In this document: positions 1-8,941 of the stretch, one piece after another
Layout: every line of letters begins with the position of its first letter
Position numbering within the stretch: position 1 is the first letter of the stretch
Assembly (NCBI GenBank): GCA_040401995.1
Contig: JBBANM010000024.1
Coordinates: 12,787-76,786 of the forward strand
Length of the DNA: 64,000 bases
Direction of reading: 5' to 3'
Source of the DNA: Haliscomenobacter sp040401995
GTDB taxonomy: Bacteria > Bacteroidota > Bacteroidia > Chitinophagales > Saprospiraceae
Position numbers and translations under genes: made by a program
Notes under the pieces: model-generated
Database searches by the model: none
What the model saw: the letters and a program-made list of their open reading frames with translations, nothing else
What the model was told of the DNA's origin: nothing

Positions 1-773
1 TAATCAAAACCTAAGGGGCTGGTTTTGACCTTTTCGCTAAAAGTTAGAATGGCAATGTCGGCGGTTGATAAGAATGGCTTGTTGCTATAAAATCTTTTGG
101 TAGCAACGACTGCAGAAAGCCCCTCTCTTTCACTAAGTTTTACAGCATCTACATGGACAAATTTTGGATTGCTTTTGTCAATAAAATAAGGCGTTTTAAA
201 ATTTTTATTGGCACTAAAGATCAAGGCATCCCGTTCACCAGTCACTGAACATTTTCGGCCACTTTCGTCAATCGGTAAGGGATCAAAGGTGCGGGTGTTT
301 TTGATTGCCGAAAGCCGCGATTCGATGTTTTTATAGGCCTGGCGGTAGTTGTCAGGGCTACTCAGTGGTTCAAAAACCCAATATACTTCCAAATGGGAAC
401 GGATTTGTTCCATAAAACGCTCCTGAAAAATAGCATCAGCAGGGCGGATCTTTAATTCATCATAAGCGTCTTTGGCAAAAGCCTCTAACGTTTCACGAAC
501 ACAGGTTTCTATGCCAACACCCATGGCCTTGGCATCTTGGGCATTGATGTCTACTTGGGCTAAAAACTTATTGGGTAATGATTGAGCCTCATTGCCAGTT
601 GGGATAAATGGAAAAATGACCTCCGCTTGGTATTGGGTTTGAGCCAAACGAATGGCTGCAAGAATCAATTCTGAAAGGATATCGCTTCCGGCCTTTAGGT
701 CTATTGTTTTGCGTGCCTGGGCAATGAATGATTGTACCGGGCCAATGGTGAATAGAAAAAGGTGGTTTGCCAT
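1..773 (-). CDS. cmr2: Cas10/Cmr2, N-terminal part (type III-B), cut by window edge
   Basis: This is the large subunit of a type III-B (Cmr) effector, expected to hold the palm domains that make cyclic oligoadenylate; those domains lie beyond the left edge. About 257 residues are visible. The protein starts MANHLFLFTIGPVQSFIAQ, followed by ARKTIDLKAGSDILSELI, the characteristic beginning of bacterial Cmr2. No N-terminal HD domain precedes this motif. The gene is the fourth in a leftward operon after cmr1 and a PtuA/PtuB-like pair, 38 bp downstream of the latter. The start is the only ATG in good position before the GPVQSFI motif. The family call is firm. Whether the catalytic GGDD and HD residues are intact cannot be seen. 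Confidence 0.88.
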   Translation of the reverse strand, partial: MANHLFLFTIGPVQSFIAQARKTIDLKAGSDILSELILAAIRLAQTQYQAEVIFPFIPTGNEAQSLPNKFLAQVDINAQDAKAMGVGIETCVRETLEAFAKDAYDELKIRPADAIFQERFMEQIRSHLEVYWVFEPLSSPDNYRQAYKNIESRLSAIKNTRTFDPLPIDESGRKCSVTGERDALIFSANKNFKTPYFIDKSNPKFVHVDAVKLSEREGLSAVVATKRFYSNKPFLSTADIAILTFSEKVKTSPLGFD

Positions 774-811
774 AATTAAATTTTTATATTCAGCTTCTAC
801 ATTGTTCCGCG

Positions 812-1486
812 TTAAAGGTATTCCTGGCGGAGATACGTTATGATAATGCCGCAAAAGGGTTCGAATTTTTCATCTTTTTTTTCCTCAAAACCAGCAATCA
901 GCGCCAATGCCTCGTCAGTAGATCCCACATCCAAAAAACCAACTAAGGCTTTTTTTCGACTTATTTTGAGCGACTTATGATTTAGGTTGAGTACTTCTTC
1001 TACGGATGCACTAACTTCTAGTGATTTTGAAACTACCTGCCCTTCAGAGGTTACTAGGAGTTGGTTTTCACAATTTGGATTGGTTGGTTTTAGATCAGCG
1101 TGCAAGGAAAGTCTATCCTTTCGAGGGTCACAGTGGATGTCTCGAGGCGGTAAAGCTTTTTCATTGCCAAAACAGGATCCAACCAAATTGTGATAATCAA
1201 AGATCTTTTCTTTGTGGGAGGATCTCGGATCCACATGATCTATTCGCATTTGTGAATCATCACTTGGCAAACCTTTGTGGATGGCGCTGTTACAGTAGGC
1301 GCAAATGTAACCTTGCTCTTTTAAGAGGTCATCTTGTAAATCCTTTTTGATAGCGGAAGCATTTTTTCCAAAAAAATCCCAATGCTCGTTACTTTTTTTA
1401 GCGCCTAAAATGTTTTCATTTTGCTTTACTCATTCTATTAATTTTGAATGGGATGGGGCGTTGTTTTGTTTTTGGATGTATTTCAT
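812..1486 (-). pseudogene. ptuB: PtuB-like HNH endonuclease with in-frame TGA at codon 19
   Basis: The reading frame opens with ATG overlapping the stop of the upstream ATPase gene (ATGA) and reads MKYIQKQNNAPSHSKLIE, then TGA, then VKQNENILGAKK in the same frame to a normal stop. Downstream are the HNH features of the TIGR02646/PtuB family: CAYC, RIDHVDPRS, NLVGSCFGNE and HCDPRKD. Read through, it would be 224 residues, the usual family size. The TGA (1430-1432) is one base from TGG; tryptophan would fit a W-V-K-Q context. No ATG, GTG or TTG lies between the TGA and CAYC, so an internal start that keeps the zinc site is unlikely. It is either a recent nonsense mutation, a sequencing error or recoding. 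Partner: the PtuA-like ATPase. Location: inside a Cmr operon. Confidence 0.8.
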
Positions 1487-2973
1487 TTGCCAATTATTCT
1501 TTTTCTTGTTATAAGACTTTTTAATTTGATGATATCAGGATGATTTTCCCCATGATCCCCAGAAGCATTGATTTCTTTAATCAAAAGATTGATTTGTTCT
1601 TCGGCCTCATCTTTGGAATCAAGAGTGATTAATTTACTTATCTGGTCAATTTTATAGGAAATTTTCCCTGGCTCTACATCCATTGTAGTTTCTAAGATGT
1701 CGGATGCTTCCCGAGCATAAGTATCGAGTACATCATAAATTTCGCCATTCTCCAAAGTTTTTATGTGTTTGGAGCCGATATTTCCCAATACCAAGGGGCT
1801 ATGGGTAGTGGCAATCAACTGAACGTTGGGGAAAAGCTTTTTAAATTTTGGTAAAACACTCATTTGCCAGGCAGGATGCAAATGCACATCTATTTCGTCT
1901 ATCAACACGATGCCAAAACCTACAGTTAAAGGGCTACCTTCTCCATAGGAAGGATTGTTGTCAATTAACGCAATTGCTAAATCCGTCACTATTCCCAGTA
2001 GTACGCGCTCGCCAGAAGAAAGCTGGCGGATGTCCAAAATGGATTCTTCGTTGTCGCTTTTATTGCGTTTTGTGATGCACAATCTTTCGTTTTCTAAGTT
2101 GTAATCAATGGATAAATTTGTATAATCATAGTGCTCATCAGAAAGAAAATACGCCACCGACTCAGTAAGCCAGTCGAGGTGTTTTTTTGCTATAGCATTG
2201 TTTTTTTGGTATCCTACCTTTTGGCGTCGATCTATCCATTTGAAAAAGGTCTCAAAATTCTTATCTGCCTCGGTTTTGGCCATTTCGCCGGGCTTGTAAT
2301 ATTTTAATACTGGGCGATTATCGATTTCAGGCCGCAAATACTGCTGAAAATAATTACTCAATACGGATATTTCAAACTGGTCTTCAGGCTCGCCAAATTC
2401 TACGTCTTCTAATCCTATTTTGGAGTTGATGGATGTTTTTACAAGGATTTGGGTATTGGGGTGTTCTTGTATAATGAATGAGCTTCCAGATCCATCCTCT
2501 TCATTATGGTCAATTGAGTTGTCAGATTCATTTTCTTCATTATGGCCAATTGAGCTGTCAAATTGATCTTCTTCATTGTGGTCAATTGAGTTGTCAGATT
2601 CATTTTCTTCATTATGGCCAATTGAGCTGTCAGATTGATCTTCTTCATTGTGGTCATTTGCCTGTTTTTCGAGTATCTGATATGCCAATTTAAATTCAAC
2701 GCTTAGTAAAGCGGCATACTGACCCACTTTTACATCTTTTGAAGATAGGGTTGAATGGGAATTTGGGTAATTAAATGCGTGGATCGCTAATTCCTGAATG
2801 GTTTCATAAACCGCGTCTAAAAGGGTAGTTTTACCACCGCCATTTCCAGCAATAAAAACCGTTAATTCTGGATCAAATTCTACTGCCACGAACTGAAAAC
2901 CTCGAAAGGAATTCAACTCCATTTTTTTTACTTCTACTTTAAATTGTACAAAATCGGTTGCAAATAATGACAT
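1483..2973 (-). CDS. ptuA: PtuA-like AAA ATPase (Septu/retron-effector type) in cmr operon
   Basis: This is a 496-residue ABC/OLD-like ATPase. Walker A GNGGGKTT lies at residues 43-50, an ABC signature LSSGE at 318-322, Walker B IVLIDEID at 355-362 followed by HLHP, and the switch histidine in ATTHSP at 388-393. The N-terminus (KMELNSFRGFQ) is the usual first strand of this class. PtuA partners PtuB in Septu and in retron-Ec78-type defence (known family biology), and a PtuB-like gene follows with an ATGA overlap. The gene starts 5 bp after cmr1 ends, so it is very likely in the cmr transcript. Residues 108-164 are five 12-residue acidic repeats inserted between the N-terminal ATPase strands. 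Activation by Cas10 signalling is inference; I see no CARF domain. Confidence 0.82.
   Translation of the reverse strand: MSLFATDFVQFKVEVKKMELNSFRGFQFVAVEFDPELTVFIAGNGGGKTTLLDAVYETIQELAIHAFNYPNSHSTLSSKDVKVGQYAALLSVEFKLAYQILEKQANDHNEEDQSDSSIGHNEENESDNSIDHNEEDQFDSSIGHNEENESDNSIDHNEEDGSGSSFIIQEHPNTQILVKTSINSKIGLEDVEFGEPEDQFEISVLSNYFQQYLRPEIDNRPVLKYYKPGEMAKTEADKNFETFFKWIDRRQKVGYQKNNAIAKKHLDWLTESVAYFLSDEHYDYTNLSIDYNLENERLCITKRNKSDNEESILDIRQLSSGERVLLGIVTDLAIALIDNNPSYGEGSPLTVGFGIVLIDEIDVHLHPAWQMSVLPKFKKLFPNVQLIATTHSPLVLGNIGSKHIKTLENGEIYDVLDTYAREASDILETTMDVEPGKISYKIDQISKLITLDSKDEAEEQINLLIKEINASGDHGENHPDIIKLKSLITRKRIIGK
2501..2656. repeat. 36-bp tandem repeat coding for acidic 12-aa units in PtuA
   Basis: Units begin at 2501, 2537, 2573, 2609 and 2645 (the last partial), period 36 bp, with an alternating 72-bp superperiod. 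On the minus strand they encode HNEE(D/N)(Q/E)SD(S/N)SI(G/D). The period is a multiple of three, so unit gain or loss keeps the frame. Confidence 0.9.
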
Positions 2974-2978
2974 CTCGG

Positions 2979-3971
2979 TTACAGTATTTTTGATTTAAAA
3001 GTTTGCTGCACATTCAAACTGATCAAGTGCACATCACGATCAGGAACGGTATTCAAGGTAGTGATGATGGGGCGACTATCCGCCAAAACAGAAACATAAA
3101 CAGGGGATGCAAAACGCCCATTGAACGAATGCCCCAGCGAAGGTTCATATTCTCGGGTATGTTTCTGTTTTACATCATGCGTTGCATCACTGATTTTTCT
3201 GGTCAAAGCATCGACTGAATTTGTTGAACGACCAATCTCGATTCGCATGATCCAGGGGAAACGTTCCATTCTTCCGGTGTAGGTATTCTGAATGATGCCA
3301 TTGGAAAGCAAGGAGTAGTTGGGCGAAAACTGCCCAACCAATTGGTGCAGATCTGCAATGCTGGGTTGAAACAATTCTACTGTGTTATCGGCAATAGATG
3401 AACGAGCGCCTACAACCTGAAAACTACCCATGCCGCGTCTAACTCTACGGCCCAGCCCGCCAAGAAAAACCGTGAGTTGAAAGAGGGAAATGAGCTTTTC
3501 GCGGTTAAAAATTTCGGTCTTCACATTGTTGACCGGCGCTATCACCGAGTAATCTCCGCCAGTTTGCTGAATGCGGAATATTACTTCGAATTGCGTTTTT
3601 TTATCAAAGGCTTTCCCTTTGAAACCGTAATCTTTGTGAGGAACCAATTTGTGTTCGTGAAATTGAGCGCCAGTTCCTGGCTTGACTTGCAAGGCAAAAC
3701 TGCTGCGTTTACCATCATTCTGGGCTGCGCCTGCGCCGCCAAAAATGTCTGCTTCTTGATCGCGTAGCCCTTTAGAAATAAAGGTGATTTTTTGCTGTGG
3801 AGTATTCGATTTTAGCACTTGACTGTCGATGGGTAAATGGCCGTGTAGGGCACGCCACCAAAAACGCATGGCGCCTTTGATGCTGCTTGCCCTGAATTCT
3901 GGGGTGGATCCGTCTGCGCCGGCCAGAAACATCGGGGTGATGGTTTCACAGGTGAAAGTTATTATCTCCAT
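2979..3971 (-). CDS. cmr1: Cmr1, RAMP subunit of type III-B effector
   Basis: Cmr1 is a Cas7-like RAMP that caps the Cmr crRNA-guided RNA-targeting complex. The 330-residue protein has the family N-terminus (ITFTCETITPMFLAGADG), then PEFRASSIKGAMRFWWRALHG, IFGGAGAA and the glycine-rich stretch FLGGLGRRVRRGMGSFQV near residues 170-187. The length is typical. It is the first visible gene of the leftward operon, followed after 5 bp by the PtuA-like gene. A terminator at 4030-4071 separates it from array A, so it should have its own promoter in roughly 3972-4030; I could not identify a convincing TTG/TAnnTTTG pair there. Confidence 0.93.
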   Translation of the reverse strand: MEIITFTCETITPMFLAGADGSTPEFRASSIKGAMRFWWRALHGHLPIDSQVLKSNTPQQKITFISKGLRDQEADIFGGAGAAQNDGKRSSFALQVKPGTGAQFHEHKLVPHKDYGFKGKAFDKKTQFEVIFRIQQTGGDYSVIAPVNNVKTEIFNREKLISLFQLTVFLGGLGRRVRRGMGSFQVVGARSSIADNTVELFQPSIADLHQLVGQFSPNYSLLSNGIIQNTYTGRMERFPWIMRIEIGRSTNSVDALTRKISDATHDVKQKHTREYEPSLGHSFNGRFASPVYVSVLADSRPIITTLNTVPDRDVHLISLNVQQTFKSKIL

Positions 3972-4029
3972 TTTAACTTTTTCTTGTGAGCTAATGTAGG
4001 GAGATTTTTAGCAATTTTCTATTCCCGTA

Positions 4030-4071
4030 TGAAAATAAAAAAAATAATATACTGAAGACCTGCTTCAGTAT
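4030..4071 (-). terminator. Rho-independent terminator at the distal end of array A
   Basis: On the minus strand a 9-bp stem (ATACTGAAG / CTTCAGTAT, 4049-4057 and 4063-4071) with a 5-nt loop is followed by a T-rich tract (TATTATTTTTTTTATTTT). It would stop the leftward pre-crRNA transcript before cmr1. Confidence 0.75.
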
Positions 4072-4286
4072 AATGGGTTGCTCATGAACCATTTGATCAA
4101 TTTGTGATTGAATTTTTCATCCAATAAACTAAGATTATTTTCCATGGGATATTCAATGAGCCGGGTGTCAAAATTTTCCTTTGGCTGTTTGAATAGATAA
4201 GCAATGCACCATTTGGGGCGGTTGCCGCGCGATATGCCAATGCCATATCCATACAGCTGAAAGTTGGTTTCCTCGTCATCAAGCAG
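4065..4286 (-). pseudogene. C-terminal remnant of an unidentified gene next to array A
   Basis: An open frame without a start codon runs from the end of the first array repeat. Its product contains NFQLYGYGIGISRGNRPKWC and ends KFNHKLIKWFMSNPLY. It reads like the last 70 or so residues of a real protein whose 5' part is gone and is now replaced by CRISPR repeats. Its stop overlaps the terminator hairpin. I do not recognise the family. It may be debris of a lost cmr accessory gene, or noise. Confidence 0.4.
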
Positions 4287-4287
4287 A

Positions 4288-7200
4288 GTCGCAGTCCCCG
4301 TCAGTTTTGGAATGCTCGCCTACCCGGAAGGTTCATCGGCAATCTTTTTCTGACCTTCGTCGCAGTCCCCGTCATTTTTGGAATGCTCGCCTACCGCACT
4401 GCTGTTTCTGGCGGCAGGCCTAGAAATTGTCGCAGTCCCCGTCATTTTTGGAATGCTCGCCTACAAGGAAAAGTTGAGAATCAACGACTTGAACAATTAC
4501 GTCGCAGTCCCCGTCAGTTTTGGAATGCTCGCCTACTCTGACATTGATAGCAAACTCAAAAATACCTTGATTGTCGCAGTCCCCGTCAGTTTTGGAATGC
4601 TCGCCTACTCATCAACGAATCAGATGATAAAGTTAGGGAGATCGTCGCAGTCCCCGTCAGTTTTGGAATGCTCGCCTACCTGGAATGCAACAAAAGCCGA
4701 AAGAATAGATTGTCGCAGTCCCCGTCAGTTTTGGAATGCTCGCCTACAGATTATAATTCGCCGAGAGGGAAAGCCCGATTCGTCGCAGTCCCCGTCAGTT
4801 TTGGAATGCTCGCCTACTCAAGGAGATAACCAAAGAAGAATTTGACGCTTTTATAGTCGCAGTCCCCGTCAGTTTTGGAATGCTCGCCTACCTCATCGTT
4901 AGAAAAACCAGAAGCTGCAACAGCAGTCGCAGTCCCCGTCAGTTTTGGAATGCTCGCCTACGAAAAATCAATGGCGGCATCTTTTCCGTGCTTCTGTCGC
5001 AGTCCCCGTCAGTTTTGGAATGCTCGCCTACCAAAAAAGTTAGGAGATAAAATTGAAGAAGCAGGAGTCGCAGTCCCCGTCAGTTTTGGAATGCTCGCCT
5101 ACACTCAATCGAGGCGTTCACGTTGATCATGAGTGGCGTCGCAGTCCCCGTCAGTTTTGGAATGCTCGCCTACGCAGTACAGTATTGATAACGACTGCCT
5201 AAGAATGTCGCAGTCCCCGTCAGTTTTGGAATGCTCGCCTACAAACAAAGTTTATTATGAAACAGATCATGTTTCTGTCGCAGTCCCCGTCAGTTTTGGA
5301 ATGCTCGCCTACTTTCACTTAAAAAAAACCAAGATCATGGCAAAGAAAGTCGCAGTCCCCGTCAGTTTTGGAATGCTCGCCTACAGATTATAATTCGCCG
5401 AGAGGGAAAGCCCGATTCGTCGCAGTCCCCGTCAGTTTTGGAATGCTCGCCTACTCAAGGAGATAACCAAAGAAGAATTTGACGCTTTTATAGTCGCAGT
5501 CCCCGTCAGTTTTGGAATGCTCGCCTACCTCATCGTTAGAAAAACCAGAAGCTGCAACAGCAGTCGCAGTCCCCGTCAGTTTTGGAATGCTCGCCTACGA
5601 AAAATCAATGGCGGCATCTTTTCCGTGCTTCTGTCGCAGTCCCCGTCAGTTTTGGAATGCTCGCCTACGATTCAAGTTTGCCACTTCCACGGGTGTGTGG
5701 CCGTCGCAGTCCCCGTCAGTTTTGGAATGCTCGCCTACGTTGGCAATTGTTAACCGCAAAAAGCATCTCAAAGTCGCAGTCCCCGTCAGTTTTGGAATGC
5801 TCGCCTACTTTCAAACTTACTCAAAGGCTGGGGTAACAAAGCAAAGTCGCAGTCCCCGTCAGTTTTGGAATGCTCGCCTACCCACCTAGAACAGCGACTG
5901 ATACGATCCCCGTAAGTCGCAGTCCCCGTCAGTTTTGGAATGCTCGCCTACCAGCCAACGTATTAGAACGATTAAAGAGTTTGTAGTGTCGCAGTCCCCG
6001 TCAGTTTTGGAATGCTCGCCTACAAACTGAACAATGAAAAAAGAAGCTATTAGTTGTCGCAGTCCCCGTCAGTTTTGGAATGCTCGCCTACTAACAACAA
6101 AACCATTTTTCATGAAAAACCGAATAGTCGCAGTCCCCGTCAGTTTTGGAATGCTCGCCTACTTAAAACCAAGATCATGGCAAAGCAAGAGCCAAAGTCG
6201 CAGTCCCCGTCAGTTTTGGAATGCTCGCCTACTCACCAGTTAAATTTTTCTAAATTATGTTCAATTTGTCGCAGTCCCCGTCAGTTTTGGAATGCTCGCC
6301 TACCCTAAACATACAGTAATGTTAGTAAAAATGATTGTCGCAGTCCCCGTCAGTTTTGGAATGCTCGCCTACCCCACGCAGCGTCTATAGTGGCGAAAGC
6401 GTGAAAGTCGCAGTCCCCGTCAGTTTTGGAATGCTCGCCTACTTATTCAATCATAAAATTCAATTATCATGCTAAGTCGCAGTCCCCGTCAGTTTTGGAA
6501 TGCTCGCCTACTGAACGTATTGCTGTTTTGGAGGCTGCAGGAAAGTCGCAGTCCCCGTCAGTTTTGGAATGCTCGCCTACTTGGAATTGAAAAATACATT
6601 GAAATCAAGCCAATGGTCGCAGTCCCCGTCAGTTTTGGAATGCTCGCCTACTGTGCTTAGCTGCGAATCGCGCCCACGACTTTGGTAGTCGCAGTCCCCG
6701 TCAGTTTTGGAATGCTCGCCTACCAAGGAGCAACTAGTACAGGCTGCAATTGATCTTGTCGCAGTCCCCGTCAGTTTTGGAATGCTCGCCTACACGGTGG
6801 TAGTGGGCGACACCACCAAGCGCCAAACGTCGCAGTCCCCGTCAGTTTTGGAATGCTCGCCTACCTAATGGCACAGGGCGGGATCGTGAGTATGGGTGAG
6901 TCGCAGTCCCCGTCAGTTTTGGAATGCTCGCCTACGATATCACCCTAATGGCACAGGGCGGGATCGTGAGTCGCAGTCCCCGTCAGTTTTGGAATGCTCG
7001 CCTACTGAATAACGGGACTTATGTAGGACCCGGCGCAAATTGTCGCAGTCCCCGTCAGTTTTGGAATGCTCGCCTACTTTCCACAAACTCATTAATTAAT
7101 TTACCATGAAAGTCGCAGTCCCCGTCAGTTTTGGAATGCTCGCCTACCAACTTACAAATTGCGGATTACGAACCACCTCTAGTCGCAGTCCCCGTCAGTT

Positions 7201-7498
7201 TTGGAATGCTCGCCTACGGAGCAAGAACGGTGAAAACAGGAGGATATAACGTCGCAGTCCCCGTCAGTTTTGGAATGCTCGCCTACAGAAGAGTGCAGGA
7301 GATGCAGAGAAGAAGGAAGGCGTCGCAGTCCCCGTCAGTTTTGGAATGCTCGCCTACAGGAAAAGTGAGAAAAATGAGAAAAAGAAAAACGTCGCAGTCC
7401 CCGTCAGTTTTGGAATGCTCGCCTACTGTAAAAGTCTCACTAGGTAGACGAAGAGGGAGAAAGTCGCAGTCCCCGTCAGTTTTGGAATGCTCGCCTAC
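4288..7498 (-). CRISPR. CRISPR array A: 46 repeats of 36 nt, 45 spacers
   Basis: On the plus strand the repeat reads GTCGCAGTCCCCGTCA, then GTTTTGGAATGCTCGCCTAC. In crRNA sense it begins GTAGGCGAGCATTCCA and ends GGGGACTGCGAC. Spacers are 32-38 nt. The leader is on the right, so transcription runs leftward. Repeats 2 and 3 (4359, 4429), near the leader-distal end, carry a G-to-T change; the other repeats I read match the consensus. Four spacers are duplicated as a block, two adjacent spacers overlap, and the newest spacers are purine-rich on the plus strand. Array B carries a related repeat and nearly the same leader. Confidence 0.98.
4748..4995. repeat. Four-spacer block, copy 1 (copy 2 at 5385-5632)
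   Basis: Spacers at 4748, 4818, 4892 and 4962 are identical in sequence and order to those at 5385, 5455, 5529 and 5599. The offset is 637 bp (nine repeat-spacer units). The odd 38-nt spacer length is also copied, so this is a segmental duplication rather than repeated acquisition. Confidence 0.95.
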
Positions 7499-7754
7499 CC
7501 TTACTTTCTTTAAGCCATTGTATTACAACCCATTGGCGTTCAAAAAAACCGCGTTTTTTGTCATAATACATGTATATGGGTATTTTTGCATTCATAAACT
7601 ATTGATAAAAACAGGCTCCTGTGGTACGCGAATCAATGGCGAAAATTGGAACAACCTGTTTGTAAAAATAAGTATTTCAATGCATTACGTCAAATATGTG
7701 CCAAAAAAGCGCTTTAAAAAAGGCGCTAAAACCACCTTTTTTGAATCTGCCCTA
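7499..7754 (-). promoter_or_regulatory. Leader of array A
   Basis: Read on the minus strand, this AT-rich stretch aligns along about 256 bp with the sequence just before array B (15671-15926). Shared blocks include GGTTGTTCCAATTTTCGCC, GATTCGCGTACCA, CCCATATACATGTATTATG and the array-proximal GAAAGTAAGG. Both copies start with CATTTAGGGCAGATTC and end exactly at the first repeat. This fixes the orientation of both arrays and should hold the pre-crRNA promoter and integration signals. I could not single out a TAnnTTTG box. The rest of the gap to cas6 (7755-7926) shows no gene. Confidence 0.85.
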
Positions 7755-7926
7755 AATGCTTATGCGTATGGCGCTCACAATGAATTTTTTGTAAAAACAT
7801 ATTATAAAAAAGTCATCAAGCCGCTGGGCTTTTTAGGGCGTTTTTTTAAAGTATTTGGCTTCTACTCCCGTTTTTTTCAAAACCCAATTGTCAAAGAACA
7901 GGTATCACTCATTTTTAAAATTGGCA

Positions 7927-8661
7927 TCACTGACCTTCCATTTGTGCTTGTTGTCGTGCCGCGTGTCGTTTTCCGGCAGGTTGCGCCGCTGGAACCATCC
8001 ACCCAAAACCATGACTTACCGCTTTACCCAATCCCATCCCTAGCGGCAGGTCTACATTGGTGCTAAAGACCAAATCAAATGCCATTAGCCTTTGTCCGTG
8101 ATAGCTTACCAGTTGGGTTTTGCGCAAAGCTTGGATACGCACCACTACTTCCTCGTCATCATTCCAACCTAGCCCCCAGATGCCCGCTAAAAGATGATTG
8201 CGCAAAAGCGTCTCCAGCAGTTGAACGCGCTCCACCAGCCCTTCCAGCGATTGCCATAAGCGGTAGTTTTCTTGGTTAAAAGGGAGGTATTTGTGCAAAA
8301 GGTATTGCTGGGGCGCGCCGCCTACCTGTAGCAGGTGTTGCTGCACTTGTGGCGACTGACTCATCACCAGTCGGCGGGTTTCTCCTTGCCAGTTACATTG
8401 CCAGTTGCCAGCAAACAGTGCTTTTTGTACGGCACTAATGCCATCGTTCAAGGCGAATACTGCGGCTTGCCCGTCGCGTACGCGGTACTGCACCAGCGGG
8501 TAGCGATAGCGGTAGGCTTCAGCAGCGGTATGGTTGTGGAGTAGGTCGTTTTCCCAGCCGGCCATTTCGGCAAAAGCGCCGCGCCACTGGGAGATTTGCC
8601 GTGGGTAAATGGGCAACTGAAAGGTGATGAGCATAGATTCAACTGCAACGGGAGTCATCAT
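7927..8661 (-). CDS. cas6: Cas6 crRNA-processing endoribonuclease
   Basis: This enzyme cuts the repeat RNA to release crRNA guides. The 244-residue protein has a RAMP-like N-terminus (MLITFQLPIYPRQISQWRGA, starting at residue 10) and the diagnostic glycine-rich C-terminal loop GLGKAVSHGFGWMVP near residues 214-228. It is transcribed leftward, in the same direction as leader and array A immediately downstream. The annotated start has tandem ATGs; the internal methionine at residue 10 is a possible alternative start. A 17-residue Gln/Arg-rich tail follows the G-loop. As the only cas6 seen, it may have to process both repeat types. Confidence 0.9.
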   Translation of the reverse strand: MMTPVAVESMLITFQLPIYPRQISQWRGAFAEMAGWENDLLHNHTAAEAYRYRYPLVQYRVRDGQAAVFALNDGISAVQKALFAGNWQCNWQGETRRLVMSQSPQVQQHLLQVGGAPQQYLLHKYLPFNQENYRLWQSLEGLVERVQLLETLLRNHLLAGIWGLGWNDDEEVVVRIQALRKTQLVSYHGQRLMAFDLVFSTNVDLPLGMGLGKAVSHGFGWMVPAAQPAGKRHAARQQAQMEGQ

Positions 8662-8872
8662 GGTGTCCAGGTTTAGAAGGTATTTTGAAACTTTTATTGG
8701 GCTTGTTTTGCGGGCTGGAGGGGGCTCAAATGGTCTTTAACTTTAATTTTTGAGCTCAATCGCAACCTGCGCAGCAAGTTCTATCGGTCGTCAGCTGAAT
8801 CAGTGCATCGACCAATGTAGCTCAATATACAAATATATGTTTCACGACTACTGTTTTCGCGGCTAGCTATTC

Positions 8873-8905
8873 AAAAAAAAAGCCCGGTTGCTAGGGCAAC
8901 CAGGC
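8873..8905 (-). terminator. Terminator of the SPOR-domain gene
   Basis: On the minus strand GCCTGGTTGC pairs with GCAACCGGGC (one mismatch) around a 4-nt loop and is followed by nine T residues. It lies 37 bp after the stop of the SPOR gene and separates it from cas6. Confidence 0.8.
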
Positions 8906-8941
8906 CAAAGACCAGGCGAAAGGCGAGCATGTCATGAGGGG

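Noticed and set aside
812..1270. 152-codon frame starting at TTG as a complete PtuB-like protein
   Set aside because: It lacks the CAYC half of the zinc site, while the true frame continues upstream to an ATG that overlaps the ATPase stop, interrupted only by one TGA.
4097..4282. 61-codon frame left of array A
   Set aside because: The neighbouring frame of the same strand gives more protein-like sequence ending at the terminator; this one looks like its shadow.
4378..7109. Many open frames of 60-155 codons across array A
   Set aside because: They are translations of the 36-nt repeat (VAVPVSFGMLAY, SQSPSVLECSPT, CRSPRQFWNARL) and not genes.
7131..8066. 311-codon frame across the end of array A, the leader and the 3' end of cas6
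   Set aside because: It is made of repeats, the leader (shared with array B as non-coding sequence) and the antisense of cas6.
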